Of a DNA stretch of 64,000 nt, positions 12,440 through 22,738 are shown piece after piece. Source of the stretch: Dermatemys mawii. Taxonomy: Eukaryota; Chordata; Testudines; Dermatemydidae. The notes beneath the pieces are model-generated. The model was not told where the DNA came from and ran no database searches. It saw only the letters and a program-made list of their open reading frames with translations. How positions within the stretch are numbered: position 1 is the stretch's first letter; each line of letters opens with the position of its first letter. The stretch is from NCBI GenBank assembly GCA_007922305.1, contig ML677386.1, forward strand, positions 10,335,830 through 10,399,829, given 5' to 3'. Position numbers and translations under genes: made by a program.

Positions 12440-13480
12440 AGGACCAAAATGACTGCTAAATAGATGGAGAACAAGCTGGGTACCTAAGGATAACTATGGG
12501 CATTTCAACATCCCCAACAGTAATTTTCTGGTCTGGGAAGTAAGTCCCTTCCTGCAGCTGTTCAAACAGACCAGAGTTCCTGAAGATGCAAGCGTCATGC
12601 ACCTTTCAGTGAAATGTCCTTTGTGATCCAGCAGTGCTTGCACACCATGGAAAAGTACCCCTTGCGGTTTACATACTGGCCGTTCCAGTGTCAAGGTAGG
12701 GATATGCGTTCTGTCTGTCGCCCCGCTGCAGCGCATTAAAGCCATCCACAATGGTCTGCACATTTCCCAGAGTCACTACCCTTGATAGCTGCTGGTCAAT
12801 GATTGTGTTGGCTACTTGATCACAGCAGCCCCCACAGTAGATTTGCCCACTCCAAACTGATTCCTGACTGACTGGTAACTGTCGGGTGTTGCAAGCTTCC
12901 ACAGGGCTATGGCCACTCGCTTCTCAGCTGTGAGGGCTGCTCTCATTTTGGTGTCTTTGCACTTCAGGGCAGGGGACAGCAACTCACAAAATTCCATGTT
13001 AGTGGCTCTACACATGCAAAAGTTTCACAGCCGCTAGGAATCATCCCATACCAGCAATGCTATGCAGTCCCACCAGTCTGTGCTTGTTTCCCGGGCCCAG
13101 AATCTGTGTTCCACAGCATGAACCTGGCCCAAAATCACCATGATGTCCCAATCGCCACATGGCTTTCTGATAAGAATGTCTGTATCCATGTCCTCATCAC
13201 TGTCATGATCACGCTGTCGTCACTTCCTCAGCCGCTTTGACAGCTTCTGCAAATACTGCTGAATAATGCAAGAGTTATTTACAATGGTCACAACTTCAGT
13301 GGTGAGCTGAGCGAGCTCCATGCTTGCCGTGACATGGTGAGAAATGATTGTGTGACGTACCTTGCATGGAGGGAGAGGTGACTGATGAGATGCGCCAAGG
13401 AAAACCCATGAGAATATTTTTGTCCCATCATACACTGGGAGCTAAACCCAGAATTCCAATGGGTGACAGAGACTGCGGGA
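12440..13480 (-). pseudogene. Harbinger (PIF) transposase relic, HARBI1/ALP1-like
   Basis: On the minus strand, pieces occur in the order of a Harbinger DDE transposase. ALTAEKRVAIALWKLATPDS is followed by YQSVRNQFGVGKSTVGAAVI (about 12835-12935), the helix-turn-helix-like GVGKSTVG region. A VTLGNVQTIVDGF block (about 12737-12775) comes next, then CSGATDRTHIPTL (about 12690-12725), which matches the first catalytic Asp region CGGAIDGTHIPI. The last block is KITVGDVEMP (about 12495-12525). Stops and frameshifts separate the pieces, and the relic ends before the second and third catalytic residues, so it is dead and truncated. Its upstream flank (13430-13560) carries the non-coding 5' part of the same family. 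Confidence 0.75.
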
Positions 13481-13689
13481 ACTATGGGATAGCTACCCAC
13501 AGTGCACTGCTCTGAGAGTCGATGCTAGCCTCGGTACTGTGAACACACTCCACCAACTTAGTGCATTTAGTGGGGATGCACTGACTCGAATGTATACAAT
13601 CTGTTTAGAAAATTTTAACTCTATAAATTCGATATAATTTTGTACTGTAGATGTACTCTGAGATTCTGGCAATATGTCCTCAGCAAGGG

Positions 13690-13822
13690 GAAGTAAGAGG
13701 ATATGGGCAAGAATTTTCCCTGCTATAGCTAGCAAGGCAATACCTCGATAATTTCTACACTTATCTCCTTTCTTGAAGATTGTAACAATGTTGGCATTTC
13801 TCAAAATGCAAGTATCCTGCAT
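13690..13822 (-). mobile_element. Non-LTR reverse-transcriptase fragment
   Basis: The minus strand reads NIVTIFKKGDKCRNYRGIAL, then LAIAGKILAHI and LPLAEDILPESQ. This is the conserved IFKKGD..NYRGISLLS.AGKI...LLPLAEDILPESQ segment of non-LTR reverse transcriptases. It breaks off at about 13690, where Harbinger-flank sequence begins. Confidence 0.7.
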
Positions 13823-13831
13823 GTGAATATG

Positions 13832-14010
13832 GAATCGTAGGAATGTACATTTGATAGGGATCTCAAGAGGTTATCTAATCCATCCTTTGCAGTGAGGTAT
13901 GTAAACCTAGACCAAGTGTTTGTTTAATTTGATCTTAAAAACCTCAAATGGTAGGGATTCCACAAACTCCTTACAGACTCTGTTCCAGTGCTTAAAATAT
14001 AATGGAATCC
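13832..14010 (-). mobile_element. Old CR1/L3-type LINE 3' fragment
   Basis: Plus-strand sequence includes 'ggaatcgtaggaatgtac', 'ctcaagaggttatctaatcc', 'cttaaaaacctcaaatgg' and 'ggattccacaaactcc', in the order of a reverse-complemented CR1/L3 tail. It is clearly more diverged than the other CR1 copies. Confidence 0.6.
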
Positions 14011-15274
14011 TATTTTGATGGGGTTTTATCATTATTATTTCTTTTTAACTGAATGCAACACATACTTTCATTATAATCTGAATTGCTCTTTGCGTATAGA
14101 CTTCAGATATCTTGTTTTACTTGTTTATTTAGGATGGGATTTTTCAAAAGGCCATAGGTGATTTAGGAGCACAAGTCCCATTGACTGAGTGCTTCTGAGA
14201 AAAATCCCACCTTTTATATCTTAAAACAAATAAACCTAAATGACCGAGAGTTATGTAGCTGTTTACATAGCTAGTCTAGTTGTTTGGTCCCACAATCAGC
14301 TGTTCAGATTTGAGAAGTGCCAAGTAATTTGACTTTGATTTTCACTGAATACAATATCTGACTCTTGAAGAGATTTATAGGGGTTGTGGGCGGAAGCATT
14401 TGTTTTGTGCACATTTGTTTTATGTGCTTATTCTTGAGTTCAACTATATGCAAATACAAATCCAGGCAACATGTCAATATTCATGAATCAGATGCAATAA
14501 GTAACACAGACCATGCTTATGATGAGGGCCATCTGGATAGACAGAGAACTGAACACATTTCAGAGATGTCGTATGTCATCTCTAGCACATTTCATTCCAA
14601 AGGATCACAAAACACTTCACAAACTGTGTGCTTTCTTACAGCATTTGCCTCTTGGCAAGGAGTACAGCCACAGGGCAAACAGCATAACAAGTAGATATTT
14701 TGGTGGCGAAGATGGTAAAAGAAATGCTTAGATGGATACACCAACTTACAATCTCACCTAGATACACCAATATGTAACATATACCACAAAACATCACATC
14801 TGAATTTGGCCTGAGACATCATCTCTTTGTTTATTATAGCAACTCTTTACGTCTTCAGATCAGAGTAACAAAACAACTCTGGACTACATGAAGCTTGAGA
14901 ATCCTTTTTGGACACTTTCCTGGGTTGAACTCCATTCCATCTGTCCCAGCAAAGCAAATCAGCACATTCCATCTGGGTAGTATTTCATGTGCTCCCTTTG
15001 TTCTCCAAGGTGTAGCAGGGCTCTATAGTAAGTTCAATCTGTTTCTCTGCCTGCTGCCTCTGGAGCATTGTTGTGAGTCAATATCATGTTGGTTTCAACA
15101 TGTTTGACGACAATGCACAGAAATGTTGTACAAAATAGTCTGTTGACCATCTGGCAGTTTGTTTTATATAGTGGTTGTGTGAGTGTTTGCTGTTGTTGGA
15201 TGTTGGAAGCTACTATGTGGAATTTCCTCTCAGTAAAAATAACTGTCTTTACCCATGTGTGACTGGAAAAACAT
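14011..15274. other. Intergenic DNA, nothing coding recognised
   Basis: A partial stem-loop MITE-like scrap ('aagtcccattgactgag') lies near 14170-14200. Nothing else is recognised. Confidence 0.4.
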
Positions 15275-15942
15275 TGTGTGATGGAGTCAGACCAGAAGGA
15301 TATAGGAGAGTGCTGGAAGGCAGGTATATCAGCCTCAGGATGTGCAGGTCCTTGTTCCCTGGATAGCCAAACAAAGGCTACTCCACACCAATCAAGACAC
15401 CTGGGGCCAATTAAGAACCTTCTAGAAAGAAGTAGAAACAGCTAGCCTAATTGAGACACCTGAAGCCAATCAGGGACTGGCTGAATCCAGATAAAAACCT
15501 CCCAGTTAGTCAGGTGGGCTGTGGGTGTCAGGAGCTGTGGAAGGAGGTTGTGCTATTGGTGAGACTGAGTGGTGGACAACATATCATCCAGAAGGAAGGA
15601 GGCCCTGAGGTAAGGGTGAAGTGGAGTTTGAAGAAGTGGGGACTGCTGTGGGGAAGTAGCCCAGGGAATTGTATTGTGTTTTGTGGATAAAAGGTCAGCC
15701 ATCTTAGCTGACACTATTAGGGTCCCTGGGCTGGAGCCCGGAGTAGAGGGCGGGCCCGGGCTCCCCCCCCGGCTCTTTCCACCTTCCATACTGGCCTGTG
15801 GTGAAGGTAACTCACTAGGTGGTGACTCTTGCCAATTATACTGAGAAAGGGAGGTCACTCTGGGGCCTAGATGAGTTTCTGAGGCCCCTAAATCTGCCAG
15901 GAAGCGAAGGACCAACGAGTACAAACTTGGAGCTTTGTCACA
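15275..15942 (+). mobile_element. LTR-like repeat, copy 1
   Basis: It shares blocks in the same order with the reverse complement of 38513-39322. Copy 1 reads 'tgggctggagcccggagtag' then 'agggcgggcccggg'; copy 2 reads cctgggctagaacccagtg then tagagggtgggcccgag. Both start TGTG and end near TTTGTCACA, which fits TG...CA long terminal repeats. No internal retroviral coding sequence flanks either copy, so both would be solo. Class not proved. Confidence 0.5.
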
Positions 15943-17536
15943 ATTGTCACAGGCTTAGTCACTAAAGGGTTTTAGTTTCTTTTGTATTTGGAGTCTCATA
16001 TCCAATAGGGCTTTGATCTTTCAAACCTCCCCTCCCACCATGCATGGAATGACCACTGAAGTTCTAGCCTTCTTTATGCTTCTAAAACAACCCAGAAAGG
16101 ACAAATAGTCACTTCCCCTCCACCTGCCCTTTTCAGGCAGGCCTCTTGGAAGATTTCATGAAATCCAGAAGGGACTTGTCATTATCTGCATATAATCTTG
16201 TACCCTGGAGCATATCTACTTGTCCTTTCACTGCGCTACATGCGGCACTGCAATTGTCAGCACTGAGTGTGGCCTAAATAGTAATAATCTCAAAGCCTGC
16301 CTTATTTCTAAATGCACAGTAGCATGTTGGTTTTCTCCTTCTTGCCTTCCCCTATAATATCCACAGGATTCGACCTATAACGATGCCATTGCTGGGGAAA
16401 AGCCTTAGCAACTGGTGGGTCTTGCATTTAAATCCGGACCTAGGTGGAGTAGTTGCACATTGACTGTGCTTTCCGAAAGTGCCATCATCCATTCCTCCAG
16501 TGATAGGAGAGTGTGAATTCTGCTTGCCTGAGGTTCACCTTCTTAGTTCTCCAATCACAGACAAAGCTATCTTGTCTGACATATTAGAAATGCTAGTATC
16601 TGAGCCAGGTTTAAAGCTATGCTGTATGCTGAAGAGCTACTTATGCCCAATTACTTATTACCTGGAAGTACTTAAAGTGATTTACAATGTGTTTGTATGC
16701 TGTTAACTCCAATACAGTGTATGGGTGTGATGTTTATTACCATAAGGAACTCTAGGAATGGGGAAAAAATAGATCTTGATGTTGTACCACTGAATATCAA
16801 AGACCTTAAGCTGTTTTTAAAAGAAAGCAGGTTACATAAATGATTTCATTTAACTTATGTTGCTGTTGTATGAATTAGCCTGAATTATGATATGCTTAGG
16901 AATAGCATAGCCCTAGCTGTACATACATCATGACTATAATTACATCAAACAGCTCTAGTAACATTATGAACTGAGAACAAACCTCAAGTGATGTGTTAAT
17001 GCTATCAAAATTCTGAAACAGTCATGTTTTATGCACAGTTTGAGAGAAAAGTAATGGATGTAATATGAGGCTACATAAATCTGTTTCTCCCACTCAGTGC
17101 TATGGGGAAAGTTTAATCAGAAATAGAGGGCTGAGGCTAGTAGAAGTGAGGGAGGAGACACAGAGACAGCCAGTATGGTAGGAATGACCCATAATTCAAG
17201 AATTTTCTGAGGAATGTGGGCTTGGTTATACATAAGGACACAGAGCCTGATCTCTGGCTAATGAACTAGGGGAGCTCAAAGATAGCTGTTGGCCACCTTT
17301 GTGCCTCCACCCCCCACCCGCCACCCCCCACTCTCCAACCTAGGGCCATTCCGGCACCAATCCACTCCCTGATAGAAATTAGAATATCGTTCACCTGATT
17401 CTAAATTCCGTTGGTTACAAATGGCTCCCAGGGGCTGTTTCGGGAGCTTGGGCTAACCAGTGCAGGGGGAGCTCCAGACGCATCTTCGTTACCTGGCTTA
17501 TTCCCACTACACCAGCAGATGGAAGATGAGTGACAA
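15943..17536. other. Intergenic DNA, nothing recognised
   Basis: No exon-like open frame or known repeat. The cytosine-rich patch at 17305-17335 is a simple low-complexity tract. Confidence 0.4.
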
Positions 17537-17662
17537 ATGAGCTGCTATATCAGCTACATGGCATCCAGGGAATCTATATCAGCTACATGGCATCTATGTA
17601 CATGGCATCTACTTGGCATCTACATGGAAGCTATATCAGCTACATGGCATCCAGGGAATTCT
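17537..17662 (+). repeat. Short imperfect minisatellite
   Basis: The unit 'ctatatcagctacatggcat' followed by 'ccagggaat' occurs three times, at about 17543, 17573 and 17630. Shorter 'catggcatcta' and 'cttggcatctacatgg' derivatives lie between, so copies differ in length. Confidence 0.85.
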
Positions 17663-17767
17663 CCTGTGTCCAGATGTGCCAGATTTAGGACTGCTTTATG
17701 CCCCAAAGCAACTGGGATGCACCAGAGAGTCTCATCCAGGTTGCATAGTGAGAGCATCAAACTAGAT

Positions 17768-19064
17768 CAGGGATTGGCAATCTTTCAGAAGTGGTGTGCC
17801 AAGTCTTCACTTATTCACTTTAATTTGAGGTTTCGCGTGCCAGTAATACATTTTAACATTTTTAGAAGGTCTCTATAAGTCTATATATTATATAACTAAA
17901 CTATTGTTGTATGTAAAGTAAACAAGGCTTTTGAAATGTTTAAGAAACTTCATTTAAAATTAAATTAAAATGCTGATCTTATGCTGCCGGCCTGCTTAGC
18001 CCATTGCTGGCCTGGGGTTCCATTGACCTAGGCTGGCAGCGGGCTGAGCGGGGCCTGTGGCTAGGACCCTGACTGGCAAGGGTCCAGCAGCCAGAACCCT
18101 AGACTGGCTCAGCCCGCTGCCGGTCTGGGGTCCTAGCCCTGCCCACATAGAGTGGGTATCTACCTTCTCTCTGGTTCTAGCCCATTCTCTTTGTCTCTCT
18201 CTGCACTGAGGTTGGGGTGCACTGAGCACAGGGGTGAAGGAGCAGGCTGGAGGTTGGGATGCAGGATCTAGCCAGGAGCTAGAATGAAGAAGGGGGCTTG
18301 GGGTTGGGGCAGGAGGTTGGGTGTGGAGCGCTTACCTGGAGCAGCTCCCAGTTGGTGCGAGGGGTGCAGGTGGGAATGTGGGAGGGAGGTGCAGGATCTC
18401 CTGTTTTGGTGCTGAGGGTGGGGGTGGGGATGTGGGGGGTGAAAGAGTCAGGGCATGGGATGGGGGAGCTGGGGATGTGGGGGCATGCAGGAGTCAGGGC
18501 ATGCGGTGTGGGGGGTACAGGAGTCAGGATGGGGGATGAGTGTGTGTGAAGTGGGTACAGGAGTCAGGGCATGCGGTGGGGCAGGGCTGGGTAGGTGTGG
18601 ACGGTGCAGGAGTCAGGGATGGGGGGGTTCAGGGGTTGTGGGGGTGCTCCCAGCTCCCTGCTCTGAGCAGCTCACAGCAGAGGGCTAGAGGGGATATGCC
18701 CTGATTCCACGTCCCCTTCCCTAAGGTCCCATCCCTGCCTCCTCCCCAGAGCTGTGAGCGTGCTGCAGCTCCCCCTCCCTTCCTTCCCCTTCCCCTCCCT
18801 CGCCCAGGCAATCAGCTGTTCAGCGGCAGAGAGGGAGAGGATCGCAGCAAGCTGGGGGAAGAAGTGGAGGAGCTTGGCTGGCAGCAGAGCCTGCTCTGCA
18901 TCAGGAGCCGGCAGAAACAAACTTCTGCCTCCTGCCCCCGCAGGAGAGAGCAAAGGGCAGGGATGCCATAATAAATCCGGTACTGCAGGGCAGGCAGCAG
19001 CATGCTGTTAGAAATCGGCTCATGTGCCATCTTTGGTATACATGCTGCAGGTTGCCAACCCCTG
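17768..19064. mobile_element. Non-autonomous hAT element, long copy
   Basis: The ends are CAGGGATTGGCAA and TTGCCAACCCCTG, a hAT-type terminal inverted repeat. The 8 bp outside each end, AACTAGAT and GACTAAAT, match at 6 of 8 positions, as expected for an old hAT target duplication. The AT-rich subterminal part (17790-17970) is shared with 28406-28712, proving a family. The GC-rich interior (17980-18140) is shared with 46143-46508. There is no transposase, so mobilisation was in trans. Confidence 0.85.
18436..18625 (+). repeat. Minisatellite inside the hAT element
   Basis: 'ggagtcagggcatg' or a close variant recurs near 18446, 18488, 18519, 18560 and 18608, with G-rich spacers of 30-50 bp. 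It expands only this copy of the family. Confidence 0.75.
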
Positions 19065-20549
19065 GACTAAATCATAAGGCCTTTTTCTTGGTTTAGAGTC
19101 CAGAGAAAAGTCTCATTAAACAAAATTTGTTTCTTAAATCCCAGTGATACATGTTGCAAGACAGGCAGACACATTGTACTGGAAATCAGTGGGTGCACTG
19201 GAGCAAAAGTTACACCACCTGAAAGAAAGCAGAAGCTAACTGTTAATATCAATGGAGAAAAGTCAGACTCTGATTTCACCTGAATCCCTCCCTAACACCA
19301 ATCACAGTGAACTTAGCTGGCACAGGAAGATGCTTCAGCTTTGCTGAATTTAGCCCAATATCCTTGTAATTCCTGGTTGTGATGTGTTTCTTTGTGTAAC
19401 TCACTAAAATAACGTTTATATTTCCTTAAGCGGCTTTCTCTGGTCCTCCTCTCTCTCCTTCTATACCTTGGAAACTTTTGTCTGATATCCTTGCCCTTCG
19501 TTTTTTCACCTGTACTTTGATCCTCCATCCCTGTCTCCTAACAGCTTCATGTTTTTGAAGCAACTAGGTTCCCAAATGTAAAATAAAATTAGTTCTCTGT
19601 ACTTTGTATGTCACTTTCTTGTTTATGTATTTTGTGGTTATACTATGTGGGTACTGCTCCCATTGAAGTCAAAGACATAGCTACCATTAATGTTAGTGGA
19701 AACAAAGCTGTGCTCTAAGAATGTACAACATCCATTTTGTGTAAGCCTATTACAGACTTCCATATTGTACATATCCAGATCCATTCCTCAGAAGGATTAA
19801 CTAAATCCACAAACCTAACTACAGAAGCTGAGGGATTAGTGATACACAACAAAAAGTCTTTATAAGTAGCTACCTCATTACGGTAAGTGTAGAATACTTC
19901 AAAATGTACTATGGGTTATCTTGAGATCTGGTCTCACTGCTTGTGCTAATGTTATGATCCTCCCCAGGCACAGTGAAAAGCAGACTCATATTTGGTGCCA
20001 CAAAATAAATATACTTTTCTATAGAGAAGAATTTGCCAAATAGTTCCAGTGAGAGGTGATTTATAGAGTGGGTTGGCTCATCTTCTATGGGCATATCCAA
20101 AAATCTGTGTGTCCTACTATATTAAAAGTAAAATCACATATATTAAAAACATGACAAATATTTTAACAATAGCTAATTAACATTGGACGGGAAAAGCCTG
20201 TCATATCTGCTCCCTCCTACCCCATGTGGAAACAACAGAAAAATAGCCAAGACCGCAAATGCTGCTGCATTTCTAGTAGATTAAAACAAATCTCTGGCAA
20301 TTGCAGGAATATGTTGATGATGATCCCTTAAATGGTAGCAAAACACAAGTAAATTTTTATACGTTATGTAAACATTTTATACCTTTTTCCAAAGGGGACT
20401 CAGAGTTTGGCACATGGGCTCTCCTTTGTTCCACCTAACCTCAGTCAGGCATCATGGACTGGCTAGTGTCTATCTGTACCTCTGTGCTCTCCTGGATGAA
20501 AATCAAGAACTGCTTATGTGTGTGATTGTTACTGTTTAATGCCTACAGC
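19065..20549. other. Intergenic DNA, nothing recognised
   Basis: AT-rich sequence without recognisable repeats or exons. Confidence 0.4.
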
Positions 20550-21395
20550 TGATGAAAGATGAAGAACTATTTAAGCTAACGGAGAATATTAGCACAAGAA
20601 CAAATGGGGATAAACTGTTCGTGAACAAATTCTGGTTGGAAATTAGAAGGTTTCTAACCATCAGAGGGGAGAGGTTCTGGTACAGCCTCCCAGAAGGAGT
20701 TGTTGGGGCAAAACAATTAGTTTTAAGAAAGAAATGGACAAAGGTATGCATGCAATTGTATGAGGGGGTTGCATGTGATGGTAGGGAACAAGAGTCATCA
20801 ACAGCCCTGGGGCTCACTTCTGGTTTGTCTCATGTTCTCAAAGCTCTTGCTTCAGCACTTCAGATGACCACAGCAGGGGTCAGGAAGGGATTTCCTTCCC
20901 CCTCCAATCTATTCCAGCAGGGTTTTTTATCACTTTCCTCTGAAACACTAACATGACCATGGCTGAAGATGGGACTTGGGACAGGGATCTGAGGGGCAAT
21001 AAGCATTATTTCCTTGTCAGGTGCTTGGCTAGCTAGTTCTTTCTCAGACGCTCGGAGTCTATCTGATTGCCAAGTGTAGAGCTGGGAAGGAACTTTCTCC
21101 CAGCTTTGATTCACAGTGGCTTTGGGGGTGTTTTCACCATCTTTTGCCAGGATTTTCTGCATATAGCTCACTTAATCATTTGCCTGCTATTGCAGTGGCT
21201 TCCGGCACTGGCACACCTTGTTCCCTCCTATTTTCTCCCTGTTCCACATAATACTCTAGTCTCCTGTGGGCCGTAATACTTTGGTCTTATTTTAGTTGTG
21301 TTTAGTGTGCAGATGCTGGTATTGGTGGCCTATGCTATACAGAAAGTCAGATTAGAGAATCTGATGGTCCCTCCTGACCTCGAACTTTAACTCTA
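20550..21395 (+). mobile_element. CR1 LINE 3' region
   Basis: The last codons and tail of a CR1 in forward orientation. 'gatgaagaactatttaagct' and 'ggaaattagaaggtttctaa' near 20560-20660 precede a 'ctggtacagcctcccagaag' block. The tail 'cagaaagtcagattagagaa', 'tctgatggtccctcctgacc' ends at about 21395. It has an internal stop-rich, diverged middle (20760-21290). Confidence 0.75.
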
Positions 21396-22346
21396 AAAGC
21401 ATTACTTACAATATTACAGCAGCTAATTTAGATTCTCCTTTAATTCAAGTACTGTAAATCTATGTGTTTTGAACCATACTTTGTAGTTTCTAACCATGTC
21501 CCTGCATCTGTGTATTTGATCTGATGTCCTCATGTTTACAGCATGCAACAGCATCATTTAAGAGAATACTCATTTCCCCCAAGCAATGACTAACAATTTG
21601 TGGATGAATCTAATAGCAAGATTGTAGTATTTTCCACTGCTTCATTTTGGGCTAGCTAGTATTTATAACTGCATCTTCCTGCTCCCACATAGCAGCTATG
21701 TGCTGTCTGCACAAATACTGTATTACCCTGTGCAGGGGATGAGGGGAAGGAAAGGCTGCATACCACATCACAATCAGCTGCTAAAAGTATAGAGTTGCAA
21801 AAGGGTGATTCAGGTGAGACCACACACTTTCCCTCTGTACCCACTTTCCTTTACCCTTCCTATTGGTCCTCTGGGATTCATCGGCTATGACTTTACCACA
21901 TCTACTAAAATCTACAGTTGTGTAGTAGATTATCTCTTCAGAAACGCATTCTGTTTCAAAGGCATCTGAAAGTTAAGAATGCAGGAGACAACGTGGATTA
22001 TTTATGCTAAGTACTTGTCGCTGAAACATCATTCTTTTTTCCTCAGTCTCATCATCTGGGAAGTTATTATAACCATCCTTATAATGTACTGTAAATGTTG
22101 GCAACATAATTTTTGCTAATAGCACATCAGCTTGAGTTTAAGATGTGCATTAATGCTAGGCCTTCGGGATGAATTATACTCACTGCACTTGTGTAATTCT
22201 AGGGTAACTTCACTGAAGTCTGTGATGGGTTGAGATGGCCATGAAGGATGTGGGGCTGATCTGTACTTATTAATGAATTCTGTATATGACCTGGTTATTG
22301 AGACAGTTACTGCAATTATATTGGGTTATTAGAATGCTTACTGTAT
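21396..22346. other. Intergenic DNA; source of a short duplicated segment
   Basis: No known repeat recognised. A 39-bp stretch (21991-22029) is repeated at 23326-23364 with three mismatches; see the chimeric-junction finding. Confidence 0.5.
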
Positions 22347-22738
22347 TGTCATAAATGTAAAGTAGCCTAAAATTAGTGTTTACCTGTAAGGGGTTAAGCC
22401 AAAGGTAACCTGAGAGGTGGACAACTGACCAATAAAAAATTCCTCAGGAGACAAAGGATTTTAAGTTTCAGTTTCTCTCTGGGTCTCTCTTTGTTCACCT
22501 TGGCTATGGGATGAACACAGCTATGTTAAAGTAGCCTAAAATTAGTGTTTACCTGTAAGGGGTTAAGCTAAAGGTAACCTGAGAGGTGGACAACTGACCA
22601 ATAAAAAACTAAAACTTAAAATCCTTTGTCTCCTAAGGAATTTTTTATTGGTCAGTTGTCCACCTCTCAGGTTACCTTTAGCTTAACCCCTTACAGGTAA
22701 ACACTAATTTTAGGCTACTTTACACTTATAACATGTAT
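22347..22738. repeat. Rearranged LTR-like repeat: direct, inverted and fold-back copies
   Basis: A repeat starting 'tgtcataaatgtaaagtagc' runs forward from 22347 to about 22526. A second copy of its first part lies at 22527-22608. A reverse copy occupies 22609-22738 and ends 'tacacttataaca', the mirror of a TGTTATAAGTGTAAAG start. The second and third copies are identical to each other (both read 'aagctaaagg') and differ from the first ('aagccaaagg'). TG/CA-style termini suggest an LTR, but no retroviral gene is present. The forward copy and the reverse copy could be two insertions, or one rearranged insertion. Confidence 0.6.
22527..22722. repeat. Perfect 82-bp inverted repeat, 32-nt spacer
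   Basis: Arm 22527-22608 is the exact reverse complement of arm 22641-22722. Spacer 22609-22640 belongs to the right-hand (reverse) copy of the repeat, so the left arm is the secondary product. Confidence 0.95.

Noticed and set aside
15553..15924. 123-codon minus-strand open frame
   Set aside because: It lies wholly inside the LTR-like repeat and its protein has no retroviral or other recognisable motif.
17537..17662. Repeat-spacer pattern considered as a CRISPR-like array
   Set aside because: Units are irregular in length and the intervening sequence is derived from the unit itself; it is a minisatellite in a vertebrate genome.
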